Part shown: positions 49,786 through 59,201 of the stretch, one piece after another
Layout: each line of letters begins with the position of its first letter
Numbering within the stretch: position 1 is the first letter of the stretch
Origin: Nocardia paucivorans NBRC 100373
GTDB lineage: Bacteria > Actinomycetota > Actinomycetes > Mycobacteriales > Mycobacteriaceae
Reading direction: 5' to 3'
Assembly (NCBI RefSeq): GCF_000308675.1
Contig: NZ_BAGE01000127.1
Coordinates: 37,481 to 101,480, forward strand
DNA: 64,000 nt
The notes under the pieces: generated by a model
Databases searched by the model: none
What the model was told of the DNA's origin: nothing
Seen by the model: the letters and a program-made list of their open reading frames with translations, nothing else
Translations under genes and position numbers: made by a program

Positions 49786-51434
49786 GCGTGCTCGCGCTAC
49801 TGCCCCACCGGTCGGACCGGCCGCTCTCGGTGCGTTCCTCCGGCAACGATCTGCTCGCGGGCGTGATCGTCGCATTGGTGGCGTTGCCATTGGCGCTGGG
49901 TTTCGGAATCTCCTCGGGTATGGGTGCGGCCGCAGGGCTCGCGACCGCGGTCGTGGCGGGTACGGTGGCGGCGATCTTCGGTGGGTCCCGGTTCCAGGTC
50001 TCGGGACCCACCGGGGCGATGACCGTGGTCCTGGTGCCGATCGTCGACCGGCACGGTGCGAACGGGGTGTTGGCCGTAGGGCTGATGGCCGGAATCGTGC
50101 TGGTGGTGCTCGCAGCCGCCGGGATCGGGCGGGCCGTGCGCTATATGCCGGTGCCGGTAATCGAAGGCTTCACCGCTGGTATCGCGGTCGTCATCGCACT
50201 ACAACAGTTCCCGGCCGCGCTCGGTATCGCCCACGCCGAAGGCGACACGGTGTGGCGGGCGGCCTACGACGCGGTGCGGCAATACGTGGCACATCCACAT
50301 CATGTGGCGCCCGCGACCGCTCTGCTGGTGGCCGCCGTCGTACTGGTAGGCGGTCGATATCTGCCGAAACTGCCGTTCGCGCTACTCGCCGTGGCCGCCG
50401 CGACGGTCGTGACGCGGGTATTCGATCTCGATCTCATCCCTATCGGCGCCATCCCCTCGGGGCTACAGGCTCCCACACTCGGATTCCTCCACCTCGACGA
50501 ACTCGGCTCGCTGGTGGCGCCTGCCCTGGCGGTGGCCGCTCTCGCCGCCCTCGAATCACTACTGTCGGCCACCGCCGCCGACGCGATGGCGGTGGGTACC
50601 CGACACAACCCCGACCGCGAACTGTTCGGTCAGGGCCTGGCCAATATCGCTGCACCCTTGTTCGGCGGTGTGCCGGCCACCGGCGCCATCGCCCGTACCG
50701 CGGTGAACGTGCGCTCCGGCGCCCACACCCGACTCGCGGCACTCACCCACGCGCTCGTACTCGCGGCCATCGTCTACCTCGCCGCACCGCTCGTCGCCGA
50801 TATTCCCGTGGCGGCGCTGGCCGGGGTGCTGTTGGCCACCACCGTGCGCATGGTGGAAACCGCGTCGGCGATCGCCATCGTCCGGGCCTCCCGCGGTGAC
50901 ACCGCGATCATGGTCGTGACCTTCGTCGTGACGGTCGCAATGGATCTGGTGACCGCGGTGGCCGTCGGTGTCGGCATCGCCATCGTGCTCGCATTGCGGT
51001 CGGTCGCAAAAGAGGCCCGCTTGCAGCGGATTCCGCTCGACGAGGCCGATCACCTGGCCGAAGAACGCGAGCTGCTGCACGACCATATCGTCGCCTACCG
51101 CCTCGACGGTCCCCTGTTCTTCGCCGCCGCACACCGATTCCTGCTCGAATTGGCCGAGGTATCGGACGTGCACGTCGTGATCCTGCGCATGTCGCACCTC
51201 ACCGCCCTCGACACCACCGGCGCGCTCGTACTCGAGGATGCCATCCGCAAACTCGAACACCGCCATATCACCGTGCTCATGTCCGGATTGCGCGACGACC
51301 ACCGCCGTCGTCTGGAGGCGATCGGGGCCCTGCCGAGTGGTGGTGAGCGACACCTCTTCGAGCACACCCCCGACGCCATCGCCCATGCCCGCGACCATGT
51401 GACCGGCACGGTGGAACGGCGGTACGCACAGTAA
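49782..51434 (+). CDS. SulP-family anion transporter with STAS domain
   Basis: 550 residues. The membrane part (about 20-410) has the SulP signatures LLAGVIVALVALPLALGFGI, GSRFQVSGPTGAMTVVLVPI and LATVVAG, with about eleven helices. Residues 430-530 form a cytoplasmic STAS domain (YRLDGPLFFAAAHRFLLELA ... VVILRMSHLTALDTTGALVL). SulP proteins carry sulfate, bicarbonate or similar anions. No carbonic anhydrase or sulfur genes are near, so the substrate stays open. Regulation is probably by the ArsR protein upstream. Confidence 0.9.
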   Translation: MSVLALLPHRSDRPLSVRSSGNDLLAGVIVALVALPLALGFGISSGMGAAAGLATAVVAGTVAAIFGGSRFQVSGPTGAMTVVLVPIVDRHGANGVLAVGLMAGIVLVVLAAAGIGRAVRYMPVPVIEGFTAGIAVVIALQQFPAALGIAHAEGDTVWRAAYDAVRQYVAHPHHVAPATALLVAAVVLVGGRYLPKLPFALLAVAAATVVTRVFDLDLIPIGAIPSGLQAPTLGFLHLDELGSLVAPALAVAALAALESLLSATAADAMAVGTRHNPDRELFGQGLANIAAPLFGGVPATGAIARTAVNVRSGAHTRLAALTHALVLAAIVYLAAPLVADIPVAALAGVLLATTVRMVETASAIAIVRASRGDTAIMVVTFVVTVAMDLVTAVAVGVGIAIVLALRSVAKEARLQRIPLDEADHLAEERELLHDHIVAYRLDGPLFFAAAHRFLLELAEVSDVHVVILRMSHLTALDTTGALVLEDAIRKLEHRHITVLMSGLRDDHRRRLEAIGALPSGGERHLFEHTPDAIAHARDHVTGTVERRYAQ

Positions 51435-51472
51435 CGGTCGGGCGGTGCCGCCACATCAGCCGCGACGACCGC

Positions 51473-51770
51473 GTGCACCTGCCGTGTGGTCCGATCCGCC
51501 CCGGCCGCCGGCTCGCCGACAACGGTCGAGTGGTCGTCGTATCCACCAGCCTCACCGGACTCGGTCTGCCGCACTACGGCATCTATTGCCGGGGCCGAGG
51601 CGGCCACCGAATTGATGGTTCGCTCGATGGCCGAAGAGATGGCGGACCGGGGCATCACCGTCAATGCCGTCACCTCCGGCGCCGTGGACCCCCCCTTCCT
51701 CCACGGCGAGGAGACACCGGAATCGGTTCGGGCGATCATCGGGTTCGCCCCCCATGGGCCGGTTCGATCA
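51473..51770 (+). pseudogene. remnant of a short-chain dehydrogenase
   Basis: Two plus frames join as RLADNGRVVVVSTSLTGLGL, PHYGIYC, then AGAEAATELMVRSMAEEMAD and RGITVNAVTSGAVDPPFLHG. This is the second half of a classical SDR (S...YxxxK region, then ITVNAV..G.V.T). The catalytic YxxxK lies on the shift and is lost. The cofactor-binding half is absent. Confidence 0.65.
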
Positions 51771-51965
51771 GGTGGTACAGGCTCTGAAGTCGGCGACGGG
51801 AGAAAGGTTGTCGTCACAGGCATCCTGGAAACGGCCGCTCCAGAAGAACACACGGTCGAGCGAGGGATCTGCGAAGGGATTGGCGGAAAGATCGTTCGGA
51901 TCGAACTTCGGCTTGCGCGCGAACCCCGCGGAGTGGTGGGCCTTGGAGCCCCGGAGATAACCCAT
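51768..51965 (-). CDS. small hypothetical protein, 65 aa
   Basis: ATG 51965 to TGA 51768: MGYLRGSKAHHSAGFARKPK, FDPNDLSANPFADPSLDRVF, FWSGRFQDACDD. Codon use is of coding type, and the reading frame ends exactly where the SDR remnant stops making sense on the other strand. No ribosome site stands out. It may be the 3' remnant of an effector gene of the toxin locus upstream or a real small gene. Confidence 0.4.
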   Translation of the reverse strand: MGYLRGSKAHHSAGFARKPKFDPNDLSANPFADPSLDRVFFWSGRFQDACDDNLSPVADFRACTT

Positions 51966-52071
51966 CAGTTCTCGGCGGAGTAGGACCGGAAGAGACGTTG
52001 AATTCGTTCGTTGTGACCTTTCGGTGAGAAGTGAGCGAGGAGCCGCCTGTGGTGACAGGTATCCACCGTGG

Positions 52072-53181
52072 TTATGAGATATCCGGCGGTGAGTGGTATT
52101 CGACTCGGCTTTCGTCGATGTGTATGCCTTGGCGGTTCAGGTTGTCGAGTACCTGGCGGGTGATGTAGCGGGGCGGTTGGTAATGGGTGCTGTGATCGGA
52201 GATCAGTTGGATCTTTCCCTGGACGACCTGCAGTTCGCCGGCGCCGGCCACGGGCATGCCGGCCAGGAGGCCGGAGTGGTGGAACTCTCCCAGGATGTGG
52301 TAGGGCGACGAGTAGATATTGCCCATGGCGTCCATGACGAAGATGGCTCGGCCTCCCCGGGGAGTCCACAGGGTGTAGGAATTCGTCGTGTCGAAGAGCA
52401 GCCCGTCGCTGCCGTAGAGGGTTTCCTCGTAGACGAAGACACGGAAATGCAGTCGTTCCTCGTCGTTGAGGTATTTCACCTGCTTGCCGTTCCATATCGG
52501 ATTGCCGGGAAGGTGCTCACCCCGGAACTCCGGACGCAGTTCCGTTGTCCGGTACACCGGGTAGGGGTTGGTGGATACGCGGGGGTCCAGCAGTGGGGTG
52601 AACTTGTCTGCGGTGAGTGTAGTGTTCGCCACCAGTTCATCGACGATCTCTCGGAATGAAACTCTCTCGTCGGTAGTGACCAGCATCGTGTGGTGGCTGT
52701 CATCCCAGAAGGGGGTGAAAAAGCCGATTTCGACGCCAGATCTCATCCTCAGAAGAAGAAAGGAACCGTTCTCGGAGTCGTGGAAGAAGTTTCGTTTAAC
52801 GCCGGATTCTATGCCTGGAAACGAGGTGTGCACCCGAGCTAGAGGTCGCGCGGATTTCACGAAATCGTCGACCTTGTCCCGGGGCAGCCTGAGGTAGGGG
52901 AGTTCCGGCCAGGGGCGGCGTTCGTCCATGCGCTGCACCACTCTGGTCAGAAAATCCCGGATCTCGGCGTCGGACCATTTGACCTCCACTGCCTCGGGTA
53001 GTGGTTCTCCCTGGAGTAGTCCGTTTTCGAGTGCCGAGTATTCCTCTTCGGGCGTGAGCTCGAAGACGGGTTCTACCAGTAGGGCATTGGATATTCTGTC
53101 GACGATTTTTTGATCCAATTCTTTTTCGAATTGGATGTGGTACAGGATGGTGTTGACCACACCCGGCCAGGTAGTGATCAT
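52072..53181 (-). CDS. effector-like protein of unknown function, 369 aa
   Basis: ATG 53181 has AAGGAAAG upstream (MITTWPGVVNTILYHIQFEK). The C-terminal third carries RAIFVMDAMGNIYSSPYHIL, GEFHHSGLLAGMPVAGAGEL, QVVQGKIQLISDHSTHYQPP, a strand module (HSxLL.G..VA.AGE..V..G....S..S.HY.P) that I know from diverse secreted effectors and toxin-associated proteins. The first 200 residues are alpha/beta without clear motifs. It is downstream of the ART toxin and its candidate immunity genes and probably belongs to that locus. Confidence 0.65.
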   Translation of the reverse strand: MITTWPGVVNTILYHIQFEKELDQKIVDRISNALLVEPVFELTPEEEYSALENGLLQGEPLPEAVEVKWSDAEIRDFLTRVVQRMDERRPWPELPYLRLPRDKVDDFVKSARPLARVHTSFPGIESGVKRNFFHDSENGSFLLLRMRSGVEIGFFTPFWDDSHHTMLVTTDERVSFREIVDELVANTTLTADKFTPLLDPRVSTNPYPVYRTTELRPEFRGEHLPGNPIWNGKQVKYLNDEERLHFRVFVYEETLYGSDGLLFDTTNSYTLWTPRGGRAIFVMDAMGNIYSSPYHILGEFHHSGLLAGMPVAGAGELQVVQGKIQLISDHSTHYQPPRYITRQVLDNLNRQGIHIDESRVEYHSPPDIS

Positions 53182-53315
53182 GGTGTCGTTCTTTCCTTTG
53201 CTCCGGCATTCGAATCCCGGAAGCTGTGGGCTCGAGCGTGATCGGGGGCGAGTTGTCGGAAGGGGGTGTGGGAACAGCCGGGGCTTCCGATCGGGTGGGT
53301 TATCGGGGCATCGCA

Positions 53316-54069
53316 TCAGTGGGTTCGGGCGAGTTGTCGTAGTGCAGTCAGGTTCGGTGCGGCGAGTTCGGGTGCGTTGGGGTCGATGGCGCCGGAAAGG
53401 AAGCCATGGGGGCCAGGGTTACGATTCATGAGCGAATGCGCGTGCGAATGCAGGTCGAGTTCTTCTGGACCGGTGTATCGCCACATCTGTTGTCGATGTC
53501 CATTGTGTTTCTCGTGAAGATCTCCAGATCGGCAAGGATCGGAATCCCCCGTTATCGGTGTCATGTCCCACCACGCCGTATATCGGGTCGACGAACGCGT
53601 TCCTGAACTGTTGGACACAGGTCGATGTGTGCTCTCCGTGGACATAAGCGCCACTCGGATGCACCTTCCGTGTTTCATCGGCGATGGCGCCCTCGTGTCC
53701 GGCATCCGTTAGTGGTGAATACCCGGCAGTGTCGCTGTCGACCGCTGATGTCCGCAGAATCCTCGGCGCCTCATCCCGCGTAACCGGCAGAAAACGGATG
53801 GGTGCATCCGTATGGTCGGGATATGCTGCGGGCGCAATGCTGACCATCGGGTCCCATCCCGGGGAACGGTCGATTGGGTTCCATCGAATTCTGTTGTATT
53901 TCTCCGGATATGGCCATCGACAGCATTCCTGGGCATCTTCCCTCCAGGTGATGGTGGCGATGGATGGAGTGGTGTGTTCGAGGAAGTACTGCTGTCGTAC
54001 AGCCATGTGATCGGCCGTGTACCACGATTCGGCCTGATTCTTCGGATGATGGCAGAAATAATGGGACAC
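53316..54069 (-). pseudogene. decayed copy of the adjacent 304-aa gene
   Basis: Parts align to the intact neighbour at 54080-54994: DRSPGWDPMVSIAPAAYPDH with RFLPVTRDEA matches DRSQGWSTPHSVVPPTYAQS with HYYPVTLNG, and the end GFLSGAIDPNAPELAAPNLT matches DFLSGAIDPNTPEQQLPSLN. The end is in another frame (shift around 53420), and the middle is eroded. It lies 10 bases downstream of the intact gene, so it arose by tandem duplication. Confidence 0.7.
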
Positions 54070-54079
54070 GGCCGGTTGA

Positions 54080-54994
54080 TCACTGGTTGTGTGCGAGTTC
54101 GAGTAGGTCGTTCAAGCTCGGAAGTTGTTGTTCGGGTGTGTTGGGGTCGATGGCGCCGGAAAGGAAGTCGGGTGGGTAGTTGCGGCAGCGTCGGATGGCT
54201 TCGAGGGCGGGGAGCCCGGCAGCATAGGAGTCGCTGAGGCGAAGCTGCCAGAGGCCCGCGGCAATGGTTCCTTGTCTTCCCGCGGCGGTACGGGGAAGGT
54301 ATTGGGCCGCTTGGTCGGTGGGTGAGGCCCACAGATAGCCGACGACTGTTCCGTTGAGGGTGACCGGGTAGTAGTGGACAGCGGTGTCGGTGCTCTGGGC
54401 GTAGGTTGGCGGGACGACCGAGTGGGGAGTGCTCCATCCCTGTGAACGGTCCCAGGGGCTTCCGTCGGGAAGCTCGCCGTCCTGCAGCCAGGGGCCGTTG
54501 CCCAAGGGCGGGCCTTCCGGATTGATTCGGTCCCAGAGCTCTTGAATGGTGGTGGCTTCGGACTCGACGGCGTGGGGGGGTATACCACCGCATCGGGGGT
54601 CTTCGGGAACGCCGATCCAGCTTCTGATCGCCTGGAGGGGGGTGAGGCCCTGTCGATAGTTCCGGGTGAGTCGTTCGTACCAGAACCCCGGGCAGGTGAT
54701 GTTATCCGGGTCGGCGTCGAGTTTGCGGTGATATCCGGCGGCTTTTCCACTGGTCGCGCCCCAGAGGACCCCGATCAGTTGGCCATTGCGCACGACCGGG
54801 AGGTAGCGTACGGGTCGTCGTGTCCACGGTGAGTATTCCTCGGGCATGACGGGAGGCGTCGGATGACCGGGCGGAGGCGGTGGCATGAGTTCGGCCGCGG
54901 GCGGCAGGTCGTTCTGTTGCCACCACTCGATTCCGGTGGGTCGGTTCGACGATGCCGGTGGAACACCGTGACCGGTCTGGTTGTTTTCGTGCAT
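54080..54994 (-). CDS. candidate immunity protein with two related domains, 304 aa
   Basis: ATG 54994 behind GGAAAGAG. After a Pro-rich start (to about 60) the protein holds two copies of a unit. Residues 61-135 read PVRYLPVVRNGQLIGVLWGA, and after a linker LTPLQAIRSWIG. Residues 205-280 read AVHYYPVTLNGTVVGYLWAS, GLPALEAIRRCRNYPPDFL. The family is not known to me. Position directly after the ART toxin (58 bases) and the presence of a decayed second copy are what one expects of an immunity gene. An exported accessory protein is the alternative, but it has no signal peptide. Confidence 0.65.
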   Translation of the reverse strand: MHENNQTGHGVPPASSNRPTGIEWWQQNDLPPAAELMPPPPPGHPTPPVMPEEYSPWTRRPVRYLPVVRNGQLIGVLWGATSGKAAGYHRKLDADPDNITCPGFWYERLTRNYRQGLTPLQAIRSWIGVPEDPRCGGIPPHAVESEATTIQELWDRINPEGPPLGNGPWLQDGELPDGSPWDRSQGWSTPHSVVPPTYAQSTDTAVHYYPVTLNGTVVGYLWASPTDQAAQYLPRTAAGRQGTIAAGLWQLRLSDSYAAGLPALEAIRRCRNYPPDFLSGAIDPNTPEQQLPSLNDLLELAHNQ

Positions 54995-55052
54995 GGAACT
55001 CTTTCCGGATGGTTGTTGTGATGGCTCTCGTCTCGGGGATACGGATATTGTG

Positions 55053-58000
55053 CTAATCGCTCCCTGATGGGATGACCCTTGCTCGGATGAGGAATTGTAC
55101 GCCCGCGTAGCGCTCGCCTTGTGGGTTGGGTATCACATCTACGATTTGATATCGCGTACCCCGGGGTAGTATCAGCTCCCGCTGATCGGGATAAGCGCTA
55201 CGCATTCCCATCCATGCGCCGCGTGTGCCCGGTGGAAGGTCCAACTCCATTCGGAATGCATTGTTGAAGTGCGGCGGAGGGGTGGCTCCCAGGCTCGACG
55301 ACATATAACCTGACTCCGTTTGAGTTGTGCCGATCAATTCTCTCGGGTCTCTATCGCCCAGTTGCGTGCCGTTCGGCAAGGTCATGAACGAGACGTCACG
55401 GAGGCCGCGAATTGCTTCCATACGTTCCGGGAGCTCTCTGCTCAGAGCTCGATCGAGTCCCTCTATGTGACGTCCGAGTACGTCGAGTGTCGGTGGCTCA
55501 CCATATATACGCCACATATCATGGTACATGAAAGAGTGGTCCCATATTTCCCTTATCCGCTCATGAGGATTAGGGGAGGAAAGTATCGAACTCAAAATGT
55601 GGCGATGATAATCGGATAAATTGGGTATTCGTAGAAGTTGGTGCAATGTTTCCGCGGCGGGCATCTGATTGCTGCCCAAAATCCATGTCAGGTGTCGGTG
55701 TAAATCGTGGTCGCGGGTGATATCTTCCAGTAATCGTCGGGGATTTTCGTTGCGGAAGAAGTTGTTGATCCATGAATTCTGGGTGTAGCTGTGCAGTTCG
55801 CGGAATTCACTGGGAGGCAGGTTGTCTCGGGTTGGGCCAAGCCGTTGTTCGCCATACCAATGGCCCTCTGCATCGTTTGCGAAGCGACGCATGGGTTCGC
55901 CTTGGCGGTGGGGTCCATCAGGGGTAGGAGATGGCCCGGGCGGACCGGCAGGTGCCGCATGACGAGCCGGCATCGCAGGTCGAGGCGCAGGGTCGGCAGG
56001 TCGATGTGGGCTGGGCACGGGTCTCGGCCGAGAGGCGGGCGGTGTGCTGGTGGGGGGAGTCGGATGACGGGGCGATGGCGGCACCGACTCGGGAGCGCGA
56101 TTGTCCGGCAGCGGTCTACCGGAAGAAGGCGGCGAATAGGGCGTGTGGGCCGGTGGGGGCGTGGCGGGGCGATGCGCAGGCGGGGTCGTCGGAGTGGAGC
56201 GGGTGTTCAGGTTCAGGTGGGCAGGCGGGCGGAGGATGTCGATATGAGCGGTCGGTGAATTGAGATCGACATCCGGACGCATGGGGGTGGTGCGGGTGGG
56301 GGGAGTGGTTCCGGTTGTCGGTGTTGCAGTATCGGTGGGGCGATGCGGTGTGTTTCGGTTCACCGATGCCGGGGAGGTGGCAGGGGAACGGTTCGAGGTA
56401 GTAGATGCGGTGCGGGTCGGGGATGGTGATGCGGAGTCGGTGTTGCGGTTGTTTCTCGGGTTTGTGCCGGGGTTCGGCGTCCGGTTGGGCGTATGCGAAG
56501 GGTGGTGGTTGTTCGGTCTGGTGGCGGTATTCGTGCTTGTCGGGTTCGGGTGAGAAGAGGATGGAACGCCGCTGTCACCGGGTGTAGTTGGTCGAGGGAC
56601 GGTCTCGGAAGTCGACGGGGTGGCAGGAGTGGACGGGACAGTAGAAGTGGTTGTCGACGGGGTGTCGGTGGCCGTGGCCGCCGACGTGGTCGTGCTCTCC
56701 GACGGAGACGACGGAGTTTCGGGGTGACTCGATGGAGCGGTCTGGTTCGGTCGGTTCGTTCCGCCGGTGTCCGTTCCGCCGGTGACCGGGGCGCCCGGGG
56801 AGGTCGGAGAAGGTGGTGTCGACGAGGTTTGGGTGGGTGACCCCGAGTCCTGGGTAGAAGGCGTGGAGGGGGCCGATGTCGGGTGCTGCGCGCCGGGGAC
56901 GGCTGGGTTCTGTTGCGAGGTATGGGATTCCGGAGTGGAGGGCGTGTCGCCCGCTTCGGTGCCCAGACGTAGCGAGCTCACCGGTGGCGTCCGAGTGCTG
57001 CCGGTGGTCGATTGTTGGTCTCCCGGCGAGGCGTTCGCGGTGGACGGATTGTCGGGTGTGGTCGTACCGGCTGGGCGGCTCGGAGAGCTGTCGTCAGAGG
57101 CCGTGGACGACTGTTCGGTGGGGTGGCCGTTCGAGGTGGTGGGGCCGCTCTGGTTGCCGGGGCCGTCCGTATGACCGGGGGAAGACGGTGACGAGGTGTC
57201 GGGAGTGGAGGGTTGCCCTGTCGATGTGGGCGCGCCGGCCTCGACGGTTTCGCTGGGGGCGGGTTGCCGGGGCGGGGTGTTCTCCGTGGACGTGGTCTGT
57301 TGTGGGGTGGTTGGAGTTTCGCCGGGAGGCGATTGTTGTGGTGTCGAGGTGCTCGGGGTGTTGCCGGGGTCGGGTGTGGTGGATGGTCGGGAGTTTCCGG
57401 TGTCGGTGCCGGTGTTCTCGGTGGGTGGGGAGGTCGGGGTTTGGGTGGAGGCGGGTTGGGTTGAGGTGTCCGGTGTGTGGGTGCCGGTGCTTTGGGGTGT
57501 GGTGTGGTTTTGGTTCTGGTTGGGGGAGTTCTCGTTGCCGGTGCTCTGCGGTGCGCCCTGGTTCTGCGTGCTCTGGTTTTGGGTGTTCTGGTTTTGGCCG
57601 GTGTTTTGGTTTTGTTGGTTGTTGTCGTTGGAGCTGGTGTCGTTGCCGGTGTGGCCGGCCGATTCCATGCCGCGTTGCACGCCGCCGACGGCGGCGGAGG
57701 TGAGGTTTTCCGGGCTCAGGGCGTTGGACAGGTTGAAGGCGCGGTTGTTGAGGGCGGCGTCGGTGGCCTCGCCGGCGACGTTGCCGGCGATCGAGGCGGC
57801 GGTTTCGGTGGCGGCGTCGGTGGCGGCCTTGCCGAGGGGGTTGCCGATCTGGTTGCGGGCCAGGCCGTCGGGGCCGAGTCCGCCGGTGACCGCACCGGTG
57901 GCGGCGGCGGTCAGGGCGGTTTTACCGACTTCTTTCCAGTCCTCGGCGGTGAGGCCCTCGCGCCGGCCGGTGGCCACCTGCAGTGCTTTGACGCCGATCT

Positions 58001-58577
58001 CGAGGCCGGCGTCTTCGAGGACCGACGACCAGGCACCGCGGACGGCGGCGCGGGCGGCGGCGGTGAGGGCGGCGCGGGAGGTGAGTCGGGTCAGCAGCTG
58101 TTTGATCAGCATGCGGACTGTCAGGCGGGTGGCGACCTGGGCGGCGGCGGCCTCGGCGGCGCCGGCGGGGGCGCCGACACCGGTGGCCATGGTGGCCAGG
58201 GCGGCGGCCATTTCGATGGCGAAGATGGCCAGTGCCGCGATGATCATGAGTTTGGCGTGTTCGATATCGGCGGCGCCGTTGCCGATTTCGTCGGCCACCG
58301 ATTCGATATGGGTGATGAGGGCGTCGAAGGCGCCCTTGCCGCCGCCGAGGTTGTTCCAGTGTTGGGTCAGGGCCTGACCGGTGGCGGCGTCGAGGCCGGT
58401 CAGGACCTGGTTGATGGCGTGGGTGGCCTCGTCGTCGAGGTCGCGCAGGTCGTGGGCCAGGGTGTTCCAGGCGGTTTCCACGCGGCGCATGGCGGTTTCG
58501 TCTCCGTCGGGCCAGTCACCGGCCCCGACGACGTATTTGGCCACCCATTGCAGGGATTCGGGGATCTCGATACCCAT
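55053..58577 (-). CDS. WXG100-like polymorphic toxin with C-terminal ADP-ribosyltransferase domain, 1174 aa
   Basis: Residues 1-110 are a helical WXG100-like export domain (WNTLAHDLRDLDDEATHAIN, LTQHWNNLGGGKGAFDALI), followed by a hydrophobic Ala-rich segment (110-145) and an Ala-rich helical part to about 300. About 310-890 is a Pro/Ser/Thr/Gln/Asn linker. The last 280 residues form an ADP-ribosyltransferase of the actin/Rho-toxin type: Arg1057 (EAIRGLR), an STS-like YMSSSLG (1093-1095) and QRE in PDQRELILPRGTRYQIVDV (Gln1132, Glu1134). SYTQNSWINNFFR is the helical entry of that fold. The QxE rather than ExE end points to a C3-like acceptor preference. It is probably exported by a type VII system (no ESX genes in view) into rivals or hosts. 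Confidence 0.85.
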   Translation of the reverse strand: MGIEIPESLQWVAKYVVGAGDWPDGDETAMRRVETAWNTLAHDLRDLDDEATHAINQVLTGLDAATGQALTQHWNNLGGGKGAFDALITHIESVADEIGNGAADIEHAKLMIIAALAIFAIEMAAALATMATGVGAPAGAAEAAAAQVATRLTVRMLIKQLLTRLTSRAALTAAARAAVRGAWSSVLEDAGLEIGVKALQVATGRREGLTAEDWKEVGKTALTAAATGAVTGGLGPDGLARNQIGNPLGKAATDAATETAASIAGNVAGEATDAALNNRAFNLSNALSPENLTSAAVGGVQRGMESAGHTGNDTSSNDNNQQNQNTGQNQNTQNQSTQNQGAPQSTGNENSPNQNQNHTTPQSTGTHTPDTSTQPASTQTPTSPPTENTGTDTGNSRPSTTPDPGNTPSTSTPQQSPPGETPTTPQQTTSTENTPPRQPAPSETVEAGAPTSTGQPSTPDTSSPSSPGHTDGPGNQSGPTTSNGHPTEQSSTASDDSSPSRPAGTTTPDNPSTANASPGDQQSTTGSTRTPPVSSLRLGTEAGDTPSTPESHTSQQNPAVPGAQHPTSAPSTPSTQDSGSPTQTSSTPPSPTSPGAPVTGGTDTGGTNRPNQTAPSSHPETPSSPSESTTTSAATATDTPSTTTSTVPSTPATPSTSETVPRPTTPGDSGVPSSSHPNPTSTNTATRPNNHHPSHTPNRTPNPGTNPRNNRNTDSASPSPTRTASTTSNRSPATSPASVNRNTPHRPTDTATPTTGTTPPTRTTPMRPDVDLNSPTAHIDILRPPAHLNLNTRSTPTTPPAHRPATPPPAHTPYSPPSSGRPLPDNRAPESVPPSPRHPTPPTSTPPASRPRPVPSPHRPADPAPRPAMPARHAAPAGPPGPSPTPDGPHRQGEPMRRFANDAEGHWYGEQRLGPTRDNLPPSEFRELHSYTQNSWINNFFRNENPRRLLEDITRDHDLHRHLTWILGSNQMPAAETLHQLLRIPNLSDYHRHILSSILSSPNPHERIREIWDHSFMYHDMWRIYGEPPTLDVLGRHIEGLDRALSRELPERMEAIRGLRDVSFMTLPNGTQLGDRDPRELIGTTQTESGYMSSSLGATPPPHFNNAFRMELDLPPGTRGAWMGMRSAYPDQRELILPRGTRYQIVDVIPNPQGERYAGVQFLIRARVIPSGSD

Positions 58578-58678
58578 CAGCGTTCACCCCGCACGGAGAT
58601 CAGCGGGCCACGGTGCTTCCGCGGGGCATCGTCCTGGTGTGCGGCGATGCGCGCGACCGTGTGTCGGGTATCGGTCAT
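58577..58678 (-). CDS. 33-codon ORF coupled to the toxin gene
   Basis: ATG 58678 follows GGGGGAAG and encodes MTDTRHTVARIAAHQDDAPR and 13 more residues. Its TGA overlaps the toxin ATG (TGATG), the hallmark of coupled translation. It is too short for a WXG100 partner. It may be a translational leader or the stump of one. Confidence 0.5.
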   Translation of the reverse strand: MTDTRHTVARIAAHQDDAPRKHRGPLISVRGER

Positions 58679-59199
58679 CTGCTTCCCCCGTGTCGAGTTC
58701 GGTGCCATCACAGGTATTCGACGCGGCGATTCGCCGACCGGTTCCACCGAAGGCGAATTTCTTTCGGTGCGCTTCCGTCCATTGAGCCCGCGTTTGCGGA
58801 ATATCCTGCCCGTATCCGGGGGATCTGGAGAAATGGCCTGGTCGCGAGCGGTCGGCGGTCGGTGGAGTCGGTCCGTGGCGACAAGCGCGGGTGGGCCCGA
58901 TGCCGCCGTCGAGATGAGGTCGGCTCGGGCTCGCCGGTGGGAGACGAACAGATGTGCGGCGCCGAAGGGACGTCGCTTTCGAGGACATGGCCATCTCAGG
59001 GGCGCTTCGGCCTATCGCTTTCCTCGGAAGGGTTCCTGCCTTCCGGAGGCCGGGCTCGCCCCGAGCGCTACCCGCGGTATCGGAAGCCGCTGCGCGGGGC
59101 CGGTGCTTCGGGGCCGACCCGTCGCCGGCGGGTGTGTCGCCCTCACCCGAAAAGTAGGGGCTGTCGGTCGACGTCGAAATCCGCTATGGCGTAGTATCA
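58679..59199. other. intergenic region upstream of the toxin operon and the 6C RNA
   Basis: About 520 bases with no recognisable gene on either strand; all frames are arginine-rich or broken. It must contain the toxin-operon promoter on the minus strand and, at its right end, the 6C promoter. A -10-like TAGTAT lies at 59192-59197, with TCGACG about 18 bases upstream. Confidence 0.4.
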
Positions 59200-59201
59200 C
59201 C

